A DNA stretch of 64,000 nucleotides from Candidatus Thiodiazotropha sp. 'RUGA' (lineage in GTDB: Bacteria > Pseudomonadota > Gammaproteobacteria > Chromatiales > Chromatiaceae): NCBI GenBank assembly GCA_016842065.1, contig JAEPDS010000004.1, positions 35,892 through 99,891 on the forward strand, written 5' to 3'. Positions 50,606 to 60,704 of this stretch are shown here, piece by piece. Below the pieces are notes generated by a model. The model worked only from the letters and a program-made list of their open reading frames with translations, did not search any database and was not told where the DNA came from. How positions within the stretch are numbered: position 1 is the stretch's first letter; each line of letters starts with the position of its first letter. The position numbers and the translations under genes are program-made.

Positions 50606-50899
50606 TATACTGATCATTCTATCGCCTAGATAATAAAACCAGGCTCACGATAGGGTCAGGAGTATCACCGTTGACAGGGTATGGATACCCTTCACCACTG
50701 GTTTCTGTATGAGGGAGAGCTGTTGCGTATCCAATTGAGCAGACTGGGTTTCAATCTACCCAGACAATTCGTTTATCAGGATCAGATATTCACCTACATG
50801 GCCGGTTGACAGCTTAAACAGGGATATCGGCAACCATCGGGACAAAAGCAGAAACCCACCACCATCCTTCAAAGAATGGTAGTGAGCCCACTAGATTTA

Positions 50900-51709
50900 T
50901 TACTGGTTAAGCAGTACAGGAGGTGAGGGAGGAGCGTTTGCTGGCGCACCTGAATCCGGATCCGTTTCACCAAGATAGTAGTCATCATGGTAGATGATGC
51001 CGTTTTCAGTTGTAACCCTGTTATCAACCCAGCTGGAGAGTATCAGTTTATTCGGGTTGAAGTTCGTAGATTCTCTGAGATTGACGTTCGTATACTCTAC
51101 CTTGAGCACATTGTTAACCCACATTCTGACGATGCCGTCAGAGGCACCTGGCGTATTGTTCCTGAAATAGACCTTTAATGTATCCCACTGTCCAGGTCTT
51201 ACAGGACTTGCAGCACCGCCAACATTTTGCGGCAGGAGAAAAAAGCGCCAGTCATTGATATAACTATGCTCAATGGCATATTCACCCTGATAATTATAGA
51301 CGATAACCTGATAGCGGCGTTGACTGTCCACACCATTGGTAAAATTGACCAAAGCCAGTTTCTGCTTACCGCTGGGTGTAAAGCGCCCGTCATATTTAAC
51401 ACTGAGTTTTAACCACAATTCGTTTGCGGCTTCACCTCGAGTGTGGGATCCAATGCTGACATGATCACCAAAGTAGTAGTCGAGATAGTTGTCCCAGTTC
51501 TCAGTGGCACTGTAGTTGATCTGAGCACAGTAGTTTCCGTCGTAGGCATCGGCAGTATTGATTACTGTGGTATTCGCATCGTTACCCCAGAACCAGTCGC
51601 TAAGATCACCACTCTCGAATGAAGTAGTAAAAGGTAGTCCTTGTACTGAGTAGGCAGATCCGGATACCAGCAATAACAACCCAAAAATAATAGTATGTGA
51701 GTATTTCAT
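50900..51709 (-). CDS. Secreted lectin/polysaccharide lyase-like beta-sandwich protein
   Basis: Signal peptide; TSFESGDLSDWFWGND...GEAANELWLKLSVKYDGRF...GQWDTLKVYFRNNTPGASDGIVRMWVNNVLK. Confidence 0.6.
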   Translation of the reverse strand: MKYSHTIIFGLLLLVSGSAYSVQGLPFTTSFESGDLSDWFWGNDANTTVINTADAYDGNYCAQINYSATENWDNYLDYYFGDHVSIGSHTRGEAANELWLKLSVKYDGRFTPSGKQKLALVNFTNGVDSQRRYQVIVYNYQGEYAIEHSYINDWRFFLLPQNVGGAASPVRPGQWDTLKVYFRNNTPGASDGIVRMWVNNVLKVEYTNVNLRESTNFNPNKLILSSWVDNRVTTENGIIYHDDYYLGETDPDSGAPANAPPSPPVLLNQ

Positions 51710-52270
51710 CTTACGATCTCAATATTCCAATTTTGTCTTTAGTCAGGGCATTGATATACAGCGCTCAAAATATTTCAAACTATCCACGACTGATAAGCTG
51801 TACCAGGTGCACGGCTCAATACGAATTATATTCCCCTGCCGATACACCAACTCAACTGAAATGATTCTGTTTCGCAAGCCGAATCCGCAGTCTCAAGCTC
51901 AGTTGATTTTCACCCTGATTCAGGAACTATATTAGTAGAATAAACATTAAGTGTGTGTGAACCAGGTCAGATAACCTATGAGGATGAGTTCTAAAAAATG
52001 ATAAGCTACTGTTTTTTTTGCTGTTTCAACTGTTTAATTTGTCCTTGTGATCAATCTGAAACGCTCTTTTCTTCCGCTTTTCACAGAACCGCTTGAGGCG
52101 CATGATTCACGCTTTGCTTATGCAGTGATTTTCGATACAAAACCCCCGCTGCAGCCTGGTTATAGCCACCTCAACCCTATGGTTTCTAGCAATCTGATCC
52201 TCATCGGTTACTCTTATCCCGGCAATCCAATAGTTCACTTTCAGCTGCATTGAGCCTACCAGCAGTACGA

Positions 52271-53254
52271 CTATCTGGATGATTGAGCATTCGGGTAATT
52301 TTTCGAAAGCCAGTCTTCCACATATTCATAAACAGAGGCTTCCCAATCTCTACTTGCCAAGATATGGTTTGCTTCAGGAATCGTATGTACCTGATAACTG
52401 CCTTTATATTGTTTCAGCTTCTTTTTGTAGATGTTTTCAAATTTCTCTTCAAATTCCCATAACAGTCTGTCCGCACCGCTGAATATCAGCAACATTTTTT
52501 TTGAATCCTTCAGCATTTTGAAAAATGAGGGTGCGAATTTAGGGTTTACGTTACTGCCCTGAAGTGCTTTAGGCAGGGTGACTTCCGACTCCTCGGATTT
52601 ACCGGCTTTTACACTACTCGTAAGTTTGCGAAGCGGTTTTAAGAGAATTTTGAAAATAACTCTGAAATCACTTTTAAAACTCAGCAACCGCTTCCAGGAG
52701 TTCAAGTCCGTCAATTTCTTGATGTATCCATCTTTTAATGAGCTAAGTTGACCTTCTGTCACGAACTTTCCGAAATTATCTTCACCGCCCTCGAAGACAT
52801 TGATAAGGCCCAGAGCGAGCAACCCTGTAACCCGCTGATCTTCACAGGCAGTCAATAGGCCGGTCAGCGCACCGCCACAAAGCCCACCGAGGATAAACTG
52901 ATTTTGACCCTGCTTGTTTTCAAGCCAGTTCATTGCATCGACTGTATCGCCAATGAACCGACCATCCAATATGGTGTTGTATACATCTTTCAGTACGGAT
53001 TCTTCAATGACACCCTCTGAATCGCCTAATCCAAAGAAATCGAACCTGAAAACGTTGACACCATGATCTACAAGTTGCTTTGAAAGCTTGTTATAGAGAC
53101 GGTGAGGTCCAACACGCATTTTCACACCGGGTGAGAGTAACAACACCGTGGTATCGGAACTTGTATGCTCAGGTTGCTCATAAATTCCATATAATTTGTA
53201 ACCATCCCTGTTTTTGAATAAAACTGGCGTTGTTTTCATTTGCTTTCCAACCAT
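52271..53254 (-). CDS. Alpha/beta hydrolase, exosortase-system-associated type, Cys at nucleophile position
   Basis: FRFDFFGLGDSEG, FILGGLCGGALTGLL elbow (GLCGG), C-terminal EANHIL. Internal ATG giving MKTTPVLF also possible. Confidence 0.75.
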   Translation of the reverse strand: MVGKQMKTTPVLFKNRDGYKLYGIYEQPEHTSSDTTVLLLSPGVKMRVGPHRLYNKLSKQLVDHGVNVFRFDFFGLGDSEGVIEESVLKDVYNTILDGRFIGDTVDAMNWLENKQGQNQFILGGLCGGALTGLLTACEDQRVTGLLALGLINVFEGGEDNFGKFVTEGQLSSLKDGYIKKLTDLNSWKRLLSFKSDFRVIFKILLKPLRKLTSSVKAGKSEESEVTLPKALQGSNVNPKFAPSFFKMLKDSKKMLLIFSGADRLLWEFEEKFENIYKKKLKQYKGSYQVHTIPEANHILASRDWEASVYEYVEDWLSKNYPNAQSSR

Positions 53255-54063
53255 GATAAAGATCCAGCTAAAAGATTATCAGCCCGATCGTAAAATGATT
53301 TAATCTCCTTCCAGAACTGCTCTTCATGCGCTTTGTCAATGGTAGGGTTATTACTGAATTTCTCAGAAAACTTAATATACTGATTGTTTATCGGTTGTTT
53401 AGGGTTTCTTACCACCTGCAAAATACAACAGCTCAAATTTTCCGGGTACTCTCGATCCAACAGATTGATGGATGATATCTCCTGAAAATAATTGTAGTTT
53501 ATGTAGTACCCCTCAATATTGACCGCTTCACCAGACTTCATTTTCTCCACCAGTTCATCCCTGGTGATTTCCACTTTCCCTTTGATGGCCATTTGCGAAG
53601 CAAGATTACTACGCAGTATCTCCTGCATATACCTGTCACCGTCGAGAACCGGATCCCAGAGTATCAATTCATCGATATCATTCCTTGATAACGCAGTTAA
53701 TGTTGCAATGGTTGCACCAAGTCGCAGACCGAACAGCCCGATGCTTTTAACTGAGGGAGTTGTGCTCTTTATATGATCGATAACAGCATTGACATCTTTT
53801 AGGTGCCTCTCCAAAGAGGCCTCATCGTAATCTCCGTCACTATCACCATGACCTCGAAAATCAAATCGCCCAACCACTATCCCTTGCTCACAAAACGCTC
53901 GAGCCGTTGTCACATAGACTCTGTGACTCCAAAGTTTCTCCTCGGCAAAAGGATGCACAAAAATATAGGCCTTGGTTGGCTCGCTTTGCTCGGGAAAGTG
54001 CTCGATCGTGAAAAGACGCTCACCATCCACTTCTAATACGGTTAGATTTTCATTCATGTTCAT
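53236..54063 (-). CDS. Alpha/beta hydrolase-like protein, exosortase-system-associated type
   Basis: FVHPFAEEKLWSHRVYVTTARAFCEQGIVVGRFDFRGHGDSDGD...LFGLRLGAT elbow (GLRLG). Confidence 0.75.
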   Translation of the reverse strand: MNMNENLTVLEVDGERLFTIEHFPEQSEPTKAYIFVHPFAEEKLWSHRVYVTTARAFCEQGIVVGRFDFRGHGDSDGDYDEASLERHLKDVNAVIDHIKSTTPSVKSIGLFGLRLGATIATLTALSRNDIDELILWDPVLDGDRYMQEILRSNLASQMAIKGKVEITRDELVEKMKSGEAVNIEGYYINYNYFQEISSINLLDREYPENLSCCILQVVRNPKQPINNQYIKFSEKFSNNPTIDKAHEEQFWKEIKSFYDRADNLLAGSLSWLESK

Positions 54064-54083
54064 TAATAATTGGATTCACTTTC

Positions 54084-55505
54084 TCAAAACTGGAAGTAGA
54101 TGAAAACCTGTTTTTGCAATGGCACAAAAAACAGTAACATCAGTACCATGTAGAGATAAGAAACATACTGTATGGCTGGGTTGGCAGTTACCAGGTAGAG
54201 TAGATCATTCTTTCTCTCGGTCATGTATTCAAAAAACATCAGCGGAACGACAAAGAACAGGATATTACCTAGCACATAGATCGAATAATCGGTAATCCGA
54301 TAGTCAGTTGCGAGTAAGTAGACCATATCCACAACCTGTTGCATTGACTCCGCCCTGAACAGCAACCAACTGATACAGGTCAGATGGAACAGGATAACGA
54401 CATACAGTACATGCCGACCCAGCGACGTTGGCTGAGTGAAATAGTCCTTTCCTTTAGCCGCTTCTATGGCATGGTAGACAACCAATATGGCACCGTGAAA
54501 CAGCCCCCATACGATGAATGTCCACCCTGCCCCATGCCAGAGACCACCTAAAAACATGGTAAGAACCAGATTCCGAAAAGTCAGAAAATTACCCAGCCTT
54601 CCACCACCCAAAGGGATATAGATATAGTCTCTGATCCAGGTGGAGAGACTGATATGCCAACGGGACCAGAAATCACTCGGGGATGTTGCAAAATATGGAT
54701 TCCTGAAATTCCACATCAAATCGAAACCCATCCACCTGGCAACACCTTTTGCAATCGATGAATAGCCGGAAAAATCGCCATAGATTTGAAAGGCAAAGGC
54801 ATACAAACCGACCAGCACCTCAAAACCTGTCAGTTCATTAACGGGCTTTGAAAAAATCGTATTGACTATTGGTGCCATATTGTCAGCAATGACAACTTTC
54901 TTGAACAATCCGGAGATGACCAGAAACAGCCCTTCTGAAAACGCTGGCCCATCTAATTTACGAACCTGAAGTATCTGTGGCAACAGATGACTGGCTCTCT
55001 CAATCGGCCCGGCCACCAGTTGAGGAAAAAAGGAGACATAAAGGGCAAAATCGAGAAACTTATCCGTTGGTTGAACTTTGCTTCTGTAGGTATCAATGGT
55101 ATAGCTGAGGGTTTGAAAGGTATAGAACGAGATACCAACAGGAAGAATAATATTCAACACAGGCAAACTGACATCGACGCCCACTGTGCCGAGCATCGCG
55201 GCAAATTCATTGGAGAAGAAGTTGTAATACTTGAAGAATCCCAAAAAGCCCAGATTGGTGAAAATCGATAACAACAGCAGCTGCTTTCTGAGTTTGGCGT
55301 CATCCTGTTTTGCAATATTCAGGGCAACGAAGTAGTCAACGACAGTAGAAATAAAGATCAGCGACAGAAAACGATAATCCCAGTAACCATAGAAGATATA
55401 GCTGGCCACCAGCAACATTCTGTTCTGATATTTATGAGGAAGCCGCAAATAGAGCAGCATGACGACTGCAAAAAAGGCCCAGAATATGTAACTGTTGAAT
55501 AACAT
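54084..55505 (-). CDS. MBOAT family O-acyltransferase (AlgI-like)
   Basis: FPQLVAGPIERASHLLPQI...WNFRNPYFATSPSDFWSRWHISLSTWIRDYIYIPLGG...LGGLWHGAGWTFIVWGLFHG. Confidence 0.95.
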   Translation of the reverse strand: MLFNSYIFWAFFAVVMLLYLRLPHKYQNRMLLVASYIFYGYWDYRFLSLIFISTVVDYFVALNIAKQDDAKLRKQLLLLSIFTNLGFLGFFKYYNFFSNEFAAMLGTVGVDVSLPVLNIILPVGISFYTFQTLSYTIDTYRSKVQPTDKFLDFALYVSFFPQLVAGPIERASHLLPQILQVRKLDGPAFSEGLFLVISGLFKKVVIADNMAPIVNTIFSKPVNELTGFEVLVGLYAFAFQIYGDFSGYSSIAKGVARWMGFDLMWNFRNPYFATSPSDFWSRWHISLSTWIRDYIYIPLGGGRLGNFLTFRNLVLTMFLGGLWHGAGWTFIVWGLFHGAILVVYHAIEAAKGKDYFTQPTSLGRHVLYVVILFHLTCISWLLFRAESMQQVVDMVYLLATDYRITDYSIYVLGNILFFVVPLMFFEYMTERKNDLLYLVTANPAIQYVSYLYMVLMLLFFVPLQKQVFIYFQF

Positions 55506-55508
55506 TCT

Positions 55509-56429
55509 CTACCGCCCACTCAATTCCTGATTTATCAGCCTGCCCAGAGTGGCGGTAAATTGCTCACGACCTTTCTCATTAAAATGGACACCATCTTTAT
55601 AGATCGCACCGAAAGATCTGAAGTTCTCCCTGTAATCCTTGTAGAGATACGCCCGCTTCTGTAGCGTCTCTTTCAACTTCTGGTTGACTGAATAGGCTCC
55701 CTCGATTGGCATCGCCATCATGATCAGTTTGATCCCCCGCTGATCCAGCTGGTCGATCAAATCATTCAACATTCTGTAATCCGGCATCAGCTGGTTGGCT
55801 TGAGTCTGATCACCGGCCTCAACCGGTGCACCAGCCTGGTTCTGTGCCTGAACGAACTGTTCATAGTGGGGCACCAGATTATTCAATATTTTGTTTCGGA
55901 CCGCTTCCCTGTTGACGAAGAGTTTCGATGTCCAGCCAATAACGAACTCAGATAACTCGGCAAAATCGCTCATTCCATAATCGAAAAGCAGCAATCCATC
56001 ACCCATTCCGGAGAAGTAACCACCCAATCGGCTTGGATTTGGTCGATAATCATCATTGAGCAATCCCCAGGCGAAACCGATCACCAGATAATCCAGCTGC
56101 ATATCAGGTGTAATCAGATTGTTTCTCAGGATCATATTCCAATCCCAGAGCGAGGTACCATCCGGAGTTATTTTCTTAACCAGATAGTCATCAGATAACT
56201 GCCTGTCCAGCTGATCGATGTCGACTGCCTCATTGATCAAGGAGTTTCCAAGAAACAAGATATTTGTACCTTGGTGCTGTTCATACTCTGCTGCAATGTT
56301 CGGTATCTGATTAATATGATTCAGATTACCTGAAAGACGGTTTTCAAATGTTCGAATACCGATCTCCAGGAGTGCAACTGTGAGGAGCACGGCAATCAGG
56401 ATGAATAGGGTGTGCTTGGCCCTCATCAT
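55509..56429 (-). CDS. SGNH-like hydrolase partner of MBOAT
   Basis: N-terminal TM, LFLGNSL block-I-like motif, C-terminal DGVHFNEKGR. Confidence 0.7.
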   Translation of the reverse strand: MMRAKHTLFILIAVLLTVALLEIGIRTFENRLSGNLNHINQIPNIAAEYEQHQGTNILFLGNSLINEAVDIDQLDRQLSDDYLVKKITPDGTSLWDWNMILRNNLITPDMQLDYLVIGFAWGLLNDDYRPNPSRLGGYFSGMGDGLLLFDYGMSDFAELSEFVIGWTSKLFVNREAVRNKILNNLVPHYEQFVQAQNQAGAPVEAGDQTQANQLMPDYRMLNDLIDQLDQRGIKLIMMAMPIEGAYSVNQKLKETLQKRAYLYKDYRENFRSFGAIYKDGVHFNEKGREQFTATLGRLINQELSGR

Positions 56430-57055
56430 GTGCCACCCTTGGCTGTGATACCATTCACTGACTGATCGCTATCAACCACCTTAGCGGTGATATCAACCAC
56501 ACATTGCTCTAGTTGAGATATAACCTGACGGGTCTTTTCATTCCCCTGATTGTATGGATCTATTACCTCTACAGAGAGATCCGGTGAAAACGCACCAATC
56601 CAGATGGTTTTGTTCAAAGCTGACTGGTCCATTGAACTGAGCAGATCCCAGTTCTTTCGATCCATGATCACAATCAGGTCAGCCCACTTGATATCATCTT
56701 GTGAAATCCTGCTTGATCGATGTGCTGTCAGGTCATAACCCCGCTCGGCCAGCAGTTTCTGATACTCTTCGACACAACTTCGACCCGTTTTATCGTGAAA
56801 CCCGGCAGACCTGATCTCTATATCCGCATTGGAAAGTGATTTCTTAAGCAGGTATTCAACTAACGGGCTCCGATAGATATTGCCATAGCAGAGCACCAGG
56901 ATATGATCTATGTTCTGAGCTGAATTGATCGCGGCTTCGCTTTTTTCCCTGACAACCCGCAACAATTTCTGGTGACGAATACGTCTCTTAATCGAGCGGA
57001 TAATACGAACTAAAAGTGATTTCGGCATATCATTTTCAGTCATACTGTCACTCAT
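56426..57055 (-). CDS. Low-molecular-weight protein tyrosine phosphatase
   Basis: ILVLCYGNIYRSPLVEYLL (Cx5R) and DPYNQG. Confidence 0.9.
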   Translation of the reverse strand: MSDSMTENDMPKSLLVRIIRSIKRRIRHQKLLRVVREKSEAAINSAQNIDHILVLCYGNIYRSPLVEYLLKKSLSNADIEIRSAGFHDKTGRSCVEEYQKLLAERGYDLTAHRSSRISQDDIKWADLIVIMDRKNWDLLSSMDQSALNKTIWIGAFSPDLSVEVIDPYNQGNEKTRQVISQLEQCVVDITAKVVDSDQSVNGITAKGGT

Positions 57056-57915
57056 ACATCAAAATTCATTCGCTGCAACACATCTGAAACAGTCGAGAAC
57101 TCGAAATCCCTTATCAGCTTCAGCAACCTGGTTTCAAATTTATCAATATTGTTATAGTGCCTGAACTCAGAGAGCCTACTCGATTTAATCTTCGGCTGTC
57201 CTTCGTCGATTTCCCATGGATGCATGTAGAAAATAAATGGCATCTGATCATTCCGGTTGACGCGATTCAATCCCGCCTTCGACAGCCAATAGGGAAACAG
57301 TCTGAAATAACCTCCGCCACTCACCGGTAAACGACGCTTGGCAATGCCCACAGTCGAGAGGGGAAACTCGATAATCTCATTACCTTTTGCAGTTTTTAAC
57401 CGGTGAGGCATGGTCTTTGCCCCAGGGATACCATATCGATCATGCATGATGGGAAAAATGCTCGAGTCGTAGGTAAAACCACATTCCGTGAGAATGTCCA
57501 GTGCCCAAAGGGATTTTTCTGTAATCGAGTAACTGGCGGCGCGATAGCCTTTGATCGGTTTGCCAATGATATCTTCAAGAATCGCTTTGGATTTCTTGGT
57601 CTCTTCAAGGAATTTATCGGGCGTTTGGTTATACACCAGATCATGGCTATAGCCATGACAGGACACTTCATGTCCCAGTTCCGAAATCTCGGTAATCAGC
57701 TTTTTATTACGTTCGGCCACCCAACCCAATACAAAGAATGTGCCCTTTATACTATTGTCATCAAATATCTTCAGAATCCTGTGTGTATTGTCATAGACAC
57801 GTGACTCATAGCCTTCCCAGTCAGCTTTTGTTACCTGCTTGTTAAATGCCGAGACCTGGTAGTAGTCCTCTACATCGACGGTTATGGCATTAATTTGTCT
57901 GTTTTGCGAAATCAT
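57052..57915 (-). CDS. Polysaccharide deacetylase family protein, XrtA-associated type
   Basis: TVDVEDYYQVSAF, GTFFVLGWVAERNKKLITEISELGHEVSCHGYSHD, YRAASYSIT. Confidence 0.92.
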   Translation of the reverse strand: MISQNRQINAITVDVEDYYQVSAFNKQVTKADWEGYESRVYDNTHRILKIFDDNSIKGTFFVLGWVAERNKKLITEISELGHEVSCHGYSHDLVYNQTPDKFLEETKKSKAILEDIIGKPIKGYRAASYSITEKSLWALDILTECGFTYDSSIFPIMHDRYGIPGAKTMPHRLKTAKGNEIIEFPLSTVGIAKRRLPVSGGGYFRLFPYWLSKAGLNRVNRNDQMPFIFYMHPWEIDEGQPKIKSSRLSEFRHYNNIDKFETRLLKLIRDFEFSTVSDVLQRMNFDV

Positions 57916-57967
57916 GTTTATGTTTGTTATATATAATTCGTTGCAATAACTTTATAAAGATCAGATC

Positions 57968-59515
57968 TCAGTTCTTTTGTGTTGAATAGTGTTGCTCAAT
58001 TTTATCGATTACCAAATCAGCAAATCTTGTCATGCTTTCACGTTCCATTACACCATCACCAGTTTTATCTGTAGAGATCACGACCACAGCTGCATCATGA
58101 CGGCCTTTCAAGGCTCCCAATATGCCATACAGTTTGCTTTGCAGCCTGCTCGATGAGATCTCACCCCCTATGTAATACCATTGCCATATAATGCGCTCAT
58201 TCCTCCTACTATCAACGACTGTCTCTTCCAGCAGTGGAACTGTACGCCCAGCTGATAGCTTGATCTCCCGCTTGACGCGTTCACTGCTGATCCAGTCATC
58301 CCTATTATAAGCCTGATTCAGATCATTGACTGCCTCTTTTCCTTGCTCCTGTGTTGCGTAATAGGCGGTATAAAACTCTGCATTGGTACCGGCAACCAGG
58401 TATGCGGCCCGTTTTTCAAAATCCGCATTGACCCAGACTGGATTCCAGCTTTCATCGAGCGCCACTTCAGTGAGTTCCAATTGACTGAAGCTGAAGTCAA
58501 AATCATGGCTTCCACGCATAACATCGCCATTCATGGCAATCACACTATATATCGGACCGGCACTGGCGGATACCAATAACGCACTTGCAATTAAGGTTTT
58601 TTTACTGTAGGGAACCTTTGCTACAGCGGCCTTATCTGGCTCAGCGTCAGACTGTTTTTGATCGATCTTGAGTCTCTTCTCATAACTCACTGTGGCATAC
58701 ATAAATATTGCGTAGCAGATTACAAACACCACCCATCCAAGCCAGATATGATCATTCAGCAGACTGTGTGTCATATTTGTGTAGTGCCCTGAAAGCACCA
58801 CAATATAGATACGAATCGTGTTTGAGATAAACGCAACGCCTGACGCCAGCAACAGATAGACAATTGCGTGTCGGAGTGAATAGTGGGAGAAGAATGAGTA
58901 GAGAATTGCAAGGGTTATTGCAGCAATCTGATACCTCAGGCCACTGCAGGTATCCCCCACTTCAAACACCCCTTCCGGGATGGTAATAAAATAGGATTCC
59001 TGGAATGAGACATAACCGGTCAAGTGCAGCATTTGGTTAACAAATACTGCCGTTGGCACCTGCAGTGGCTGTGACAGTACAGACCAGACGGAGGTTGCAC
59101 TGATCAATACCAGGATCGGTAAAACCATTCTGGCAGTATGCTTCATTCCAAACAGAGCCATCACACTGACACTCAGTATCATGATCAGTACCATTTGGGA
59201 TCCAACCTGTATCTGAGCGATATCAGATAACAGCCAGATCACCGAAAGGATGGCGAGCAGCAGGAGCAACATAGGCCTGAAGCTTATCTGCAGCTCATGA
59301 CGGCGTGTGTACCACTCCCTGGCAAGCAGATAATACGATAGGGGCAGCAGCAGCAATCCATGGGATTGCAGGCTGTTTTCAGCAACCCACAAACGGTAAA
59401 AGCCGAGTGATGTTTGCCCATACACCAGGGTCAGGATCAACACACATGCAAGCAGAACCGCACCGCTAAACAGTTGATCTGGAGATAACTCTTTTAAAGT
59501 CATTCGTTCCGTCAT
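57968..59515 (-). CDS. Exosortase with fused C-terminal EpsI domain; XrtD candidate
   Basis: Multi-TM; VGDTCSGLRYQIAAITLAILYSF, SNTIRIYIVVL, LLNDHIWLGW; C-terminal soluble EpsI-like region. Confidence 0.88.
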   Translation of the reverse strand: MTERMTLKELSPDQLFSGAVLLACVLILTLVYGQTSLGFYRLWVAENSLQSHGLLLLPLSYYLLAREWYTRRHELQISFRPMLLLLLAILSVIWLLSDIAQIQVGSQMVLIMILSVSVMALFGMKHTARMVLPILVLISATSVWSVLSQPLQVPTAVFVNQMLHLTGYVSFQESYFITIPEGVFEVGDTCSGLRYQIAAITLAILYSFFSHYSLRHAIVYLLLASGVAFISNTIRIYIVVLSGHYTNMTHSLLNDHIWLGWVVFVICYAIFMYATVSYEKRLKIDQKQSDAEPDKAAVAKVPYSKKTLIASALLVSASAGPIYSVIAMNGDVMRGSHDFDFSFSQLELTEVALDESWNPVWVNADFEKRAAYLVAGTNAEFYTAYYATQEQGKEAVNDLNQAYNRDDWISSERVKREIKLSAGRTVPLLEETVVDSRRNERIIWQWYYIGGEISSSRLQSKLYGILGALKGRHDAAVVVISTDKTGDGVMERESMTRFADLVIDKIEQHYSTQKN

Positions 59516-59635
59516 CTTGGTGTCTCAGTCAGCTGTCCACAAAGACCAATGTTTAGAAAACACTGGTAATGGTCTGATCAGATTGAGTGTGGATTTTCAA
59601 ATACAAACCAATCTGTATTCAAACATCAGTCCCGA

Positions 59636-60670
59636 TCAGTAATCACCTCTCCCCAGTAACTGGTATAGCGATCTGTTGCCTTTGAAGAGGTCCACAATCG
59701 AACCACGCTTCCGCACATCAAATCGATATCCCTTGCAAGTATAGATACTGAGCTGATCCTTAGCTGAATCAATGACTTCCAGTAAGTCACACAGCTTTTG
59801 CTCAGTCTCATACAAGGCCCTTATCCAATCACCAATATCGGCGCTGAGCTCAGCCTCAAGGAGATCGGTTAAAAGAATCCCAATGTTGCCATCTTCAGCC
59901 GTAACTTCTGCCAGCTCCTCGGGTAGATCGTTGACCGGCAATTTGCTCAATCCGGCCAACCCGCAGAGCAGTGGGTGCGAACCGAACAAGGCGCAATACC
60001 TGTTATCAATCTCAGGGCAAACACCAAATCCGGAGAGCCAAATCCCATTCACGTAGGAGTCTCCCTGAAACATCCTTTGTTGGGTCATCTCCTCCTGATA
60101 AAACAACATCTGTATTTCATTCAGAAGCCCCCGCCAATAAGCGCCATCTGGGCCTGACGGCAGGAAGGTTTCAATATGCCTTCCCGCAACCAACTCGATC
60201 TCGGATGTCGTCATCTCCGGCAGAGCACTCAGCTTCATACACCACTGCCCCTGAGCGACCTCTACCAGTGACAACATGTCGGCTTCGAAATGGGAATTGA
60301 ATCGACTGATCAGCCGATGGGCATAATCACTCTCGATGGACTGGGGAGCCAATCTGATCAATATCAGCCTGTCACGATCCGCCAACAGATGGACAGGGGT
60401 CGCCAAAGCCCAACAATCCCCGTCTGATTGCCGATCAGGTGTATATGCTGTGACAGCGCCGGAAGGAAGATCACAATCGGCAACTGCAGCAACCCCAAAC
60501 AGACTGAACAGAGTTGTCGTCAAATCTGCGCCGGGTTCGGCGACTGACTTTGCCTTACCAAGCACTCTCTCCAGGTTTTTCGGCCGAGTTTCCTGATCAT
60601 TGAGCTGTTTTAGTGCCGTATCCCAATGCAGGCCCGGCAGCAACAGGTCGATCTGTCTCCTCATAGTCAC
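59636..60670 (-). CDS. Phosphoglycerate mutase-like (apgM/RPE-type) protein
   Basis: IDLLLPGLHW...ANPVHLLADRDRLIL-like segment (ATPVHLLADRDRLIL); position beside thrC/hom. Confidence 0.6.
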   Translation of the reverse strand: MTMRRQIDLLLPGLHWDTALKQLNDQETRPKNLERVLGKAKSVAEPGADLTTTLFSLFGVAAVADCDLPSGAVTAYTPDRQSDGDCWALATPVHLLADRDRLILIRLAPQSIESDYAHRLISRFNSHFEADMLSLVEVAQGQWCMKLSALPEMTTSEIELVAGRHIETFLPSGPDGAYWRGLLNEIQMLFYQEEMTQQRMFQGDSYVNGIWLSGFGVCPEIDNRYCALFGSHPLLCGLAGLSKLPVNDLPEELAEVTAEDGNIGILLTDLLEAELSADIGDWIRALYETEQKLCDLLEVIDSAKDQLSIYTCKGYRFDVRKRGSIVDLFKGNRSLYQLLGRGDY

Positions 60671-60704
60671 GACATTCGTTCAACAAGGAGGGATTACTCG
60701 GTCA

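Noticed and set aside
52047-52253. 68-aa plus-strand ORF in the 51710-52270 gap
   Set aside because: No convincing RBS or domain; composition consistent with non-coding intergenic DNA.
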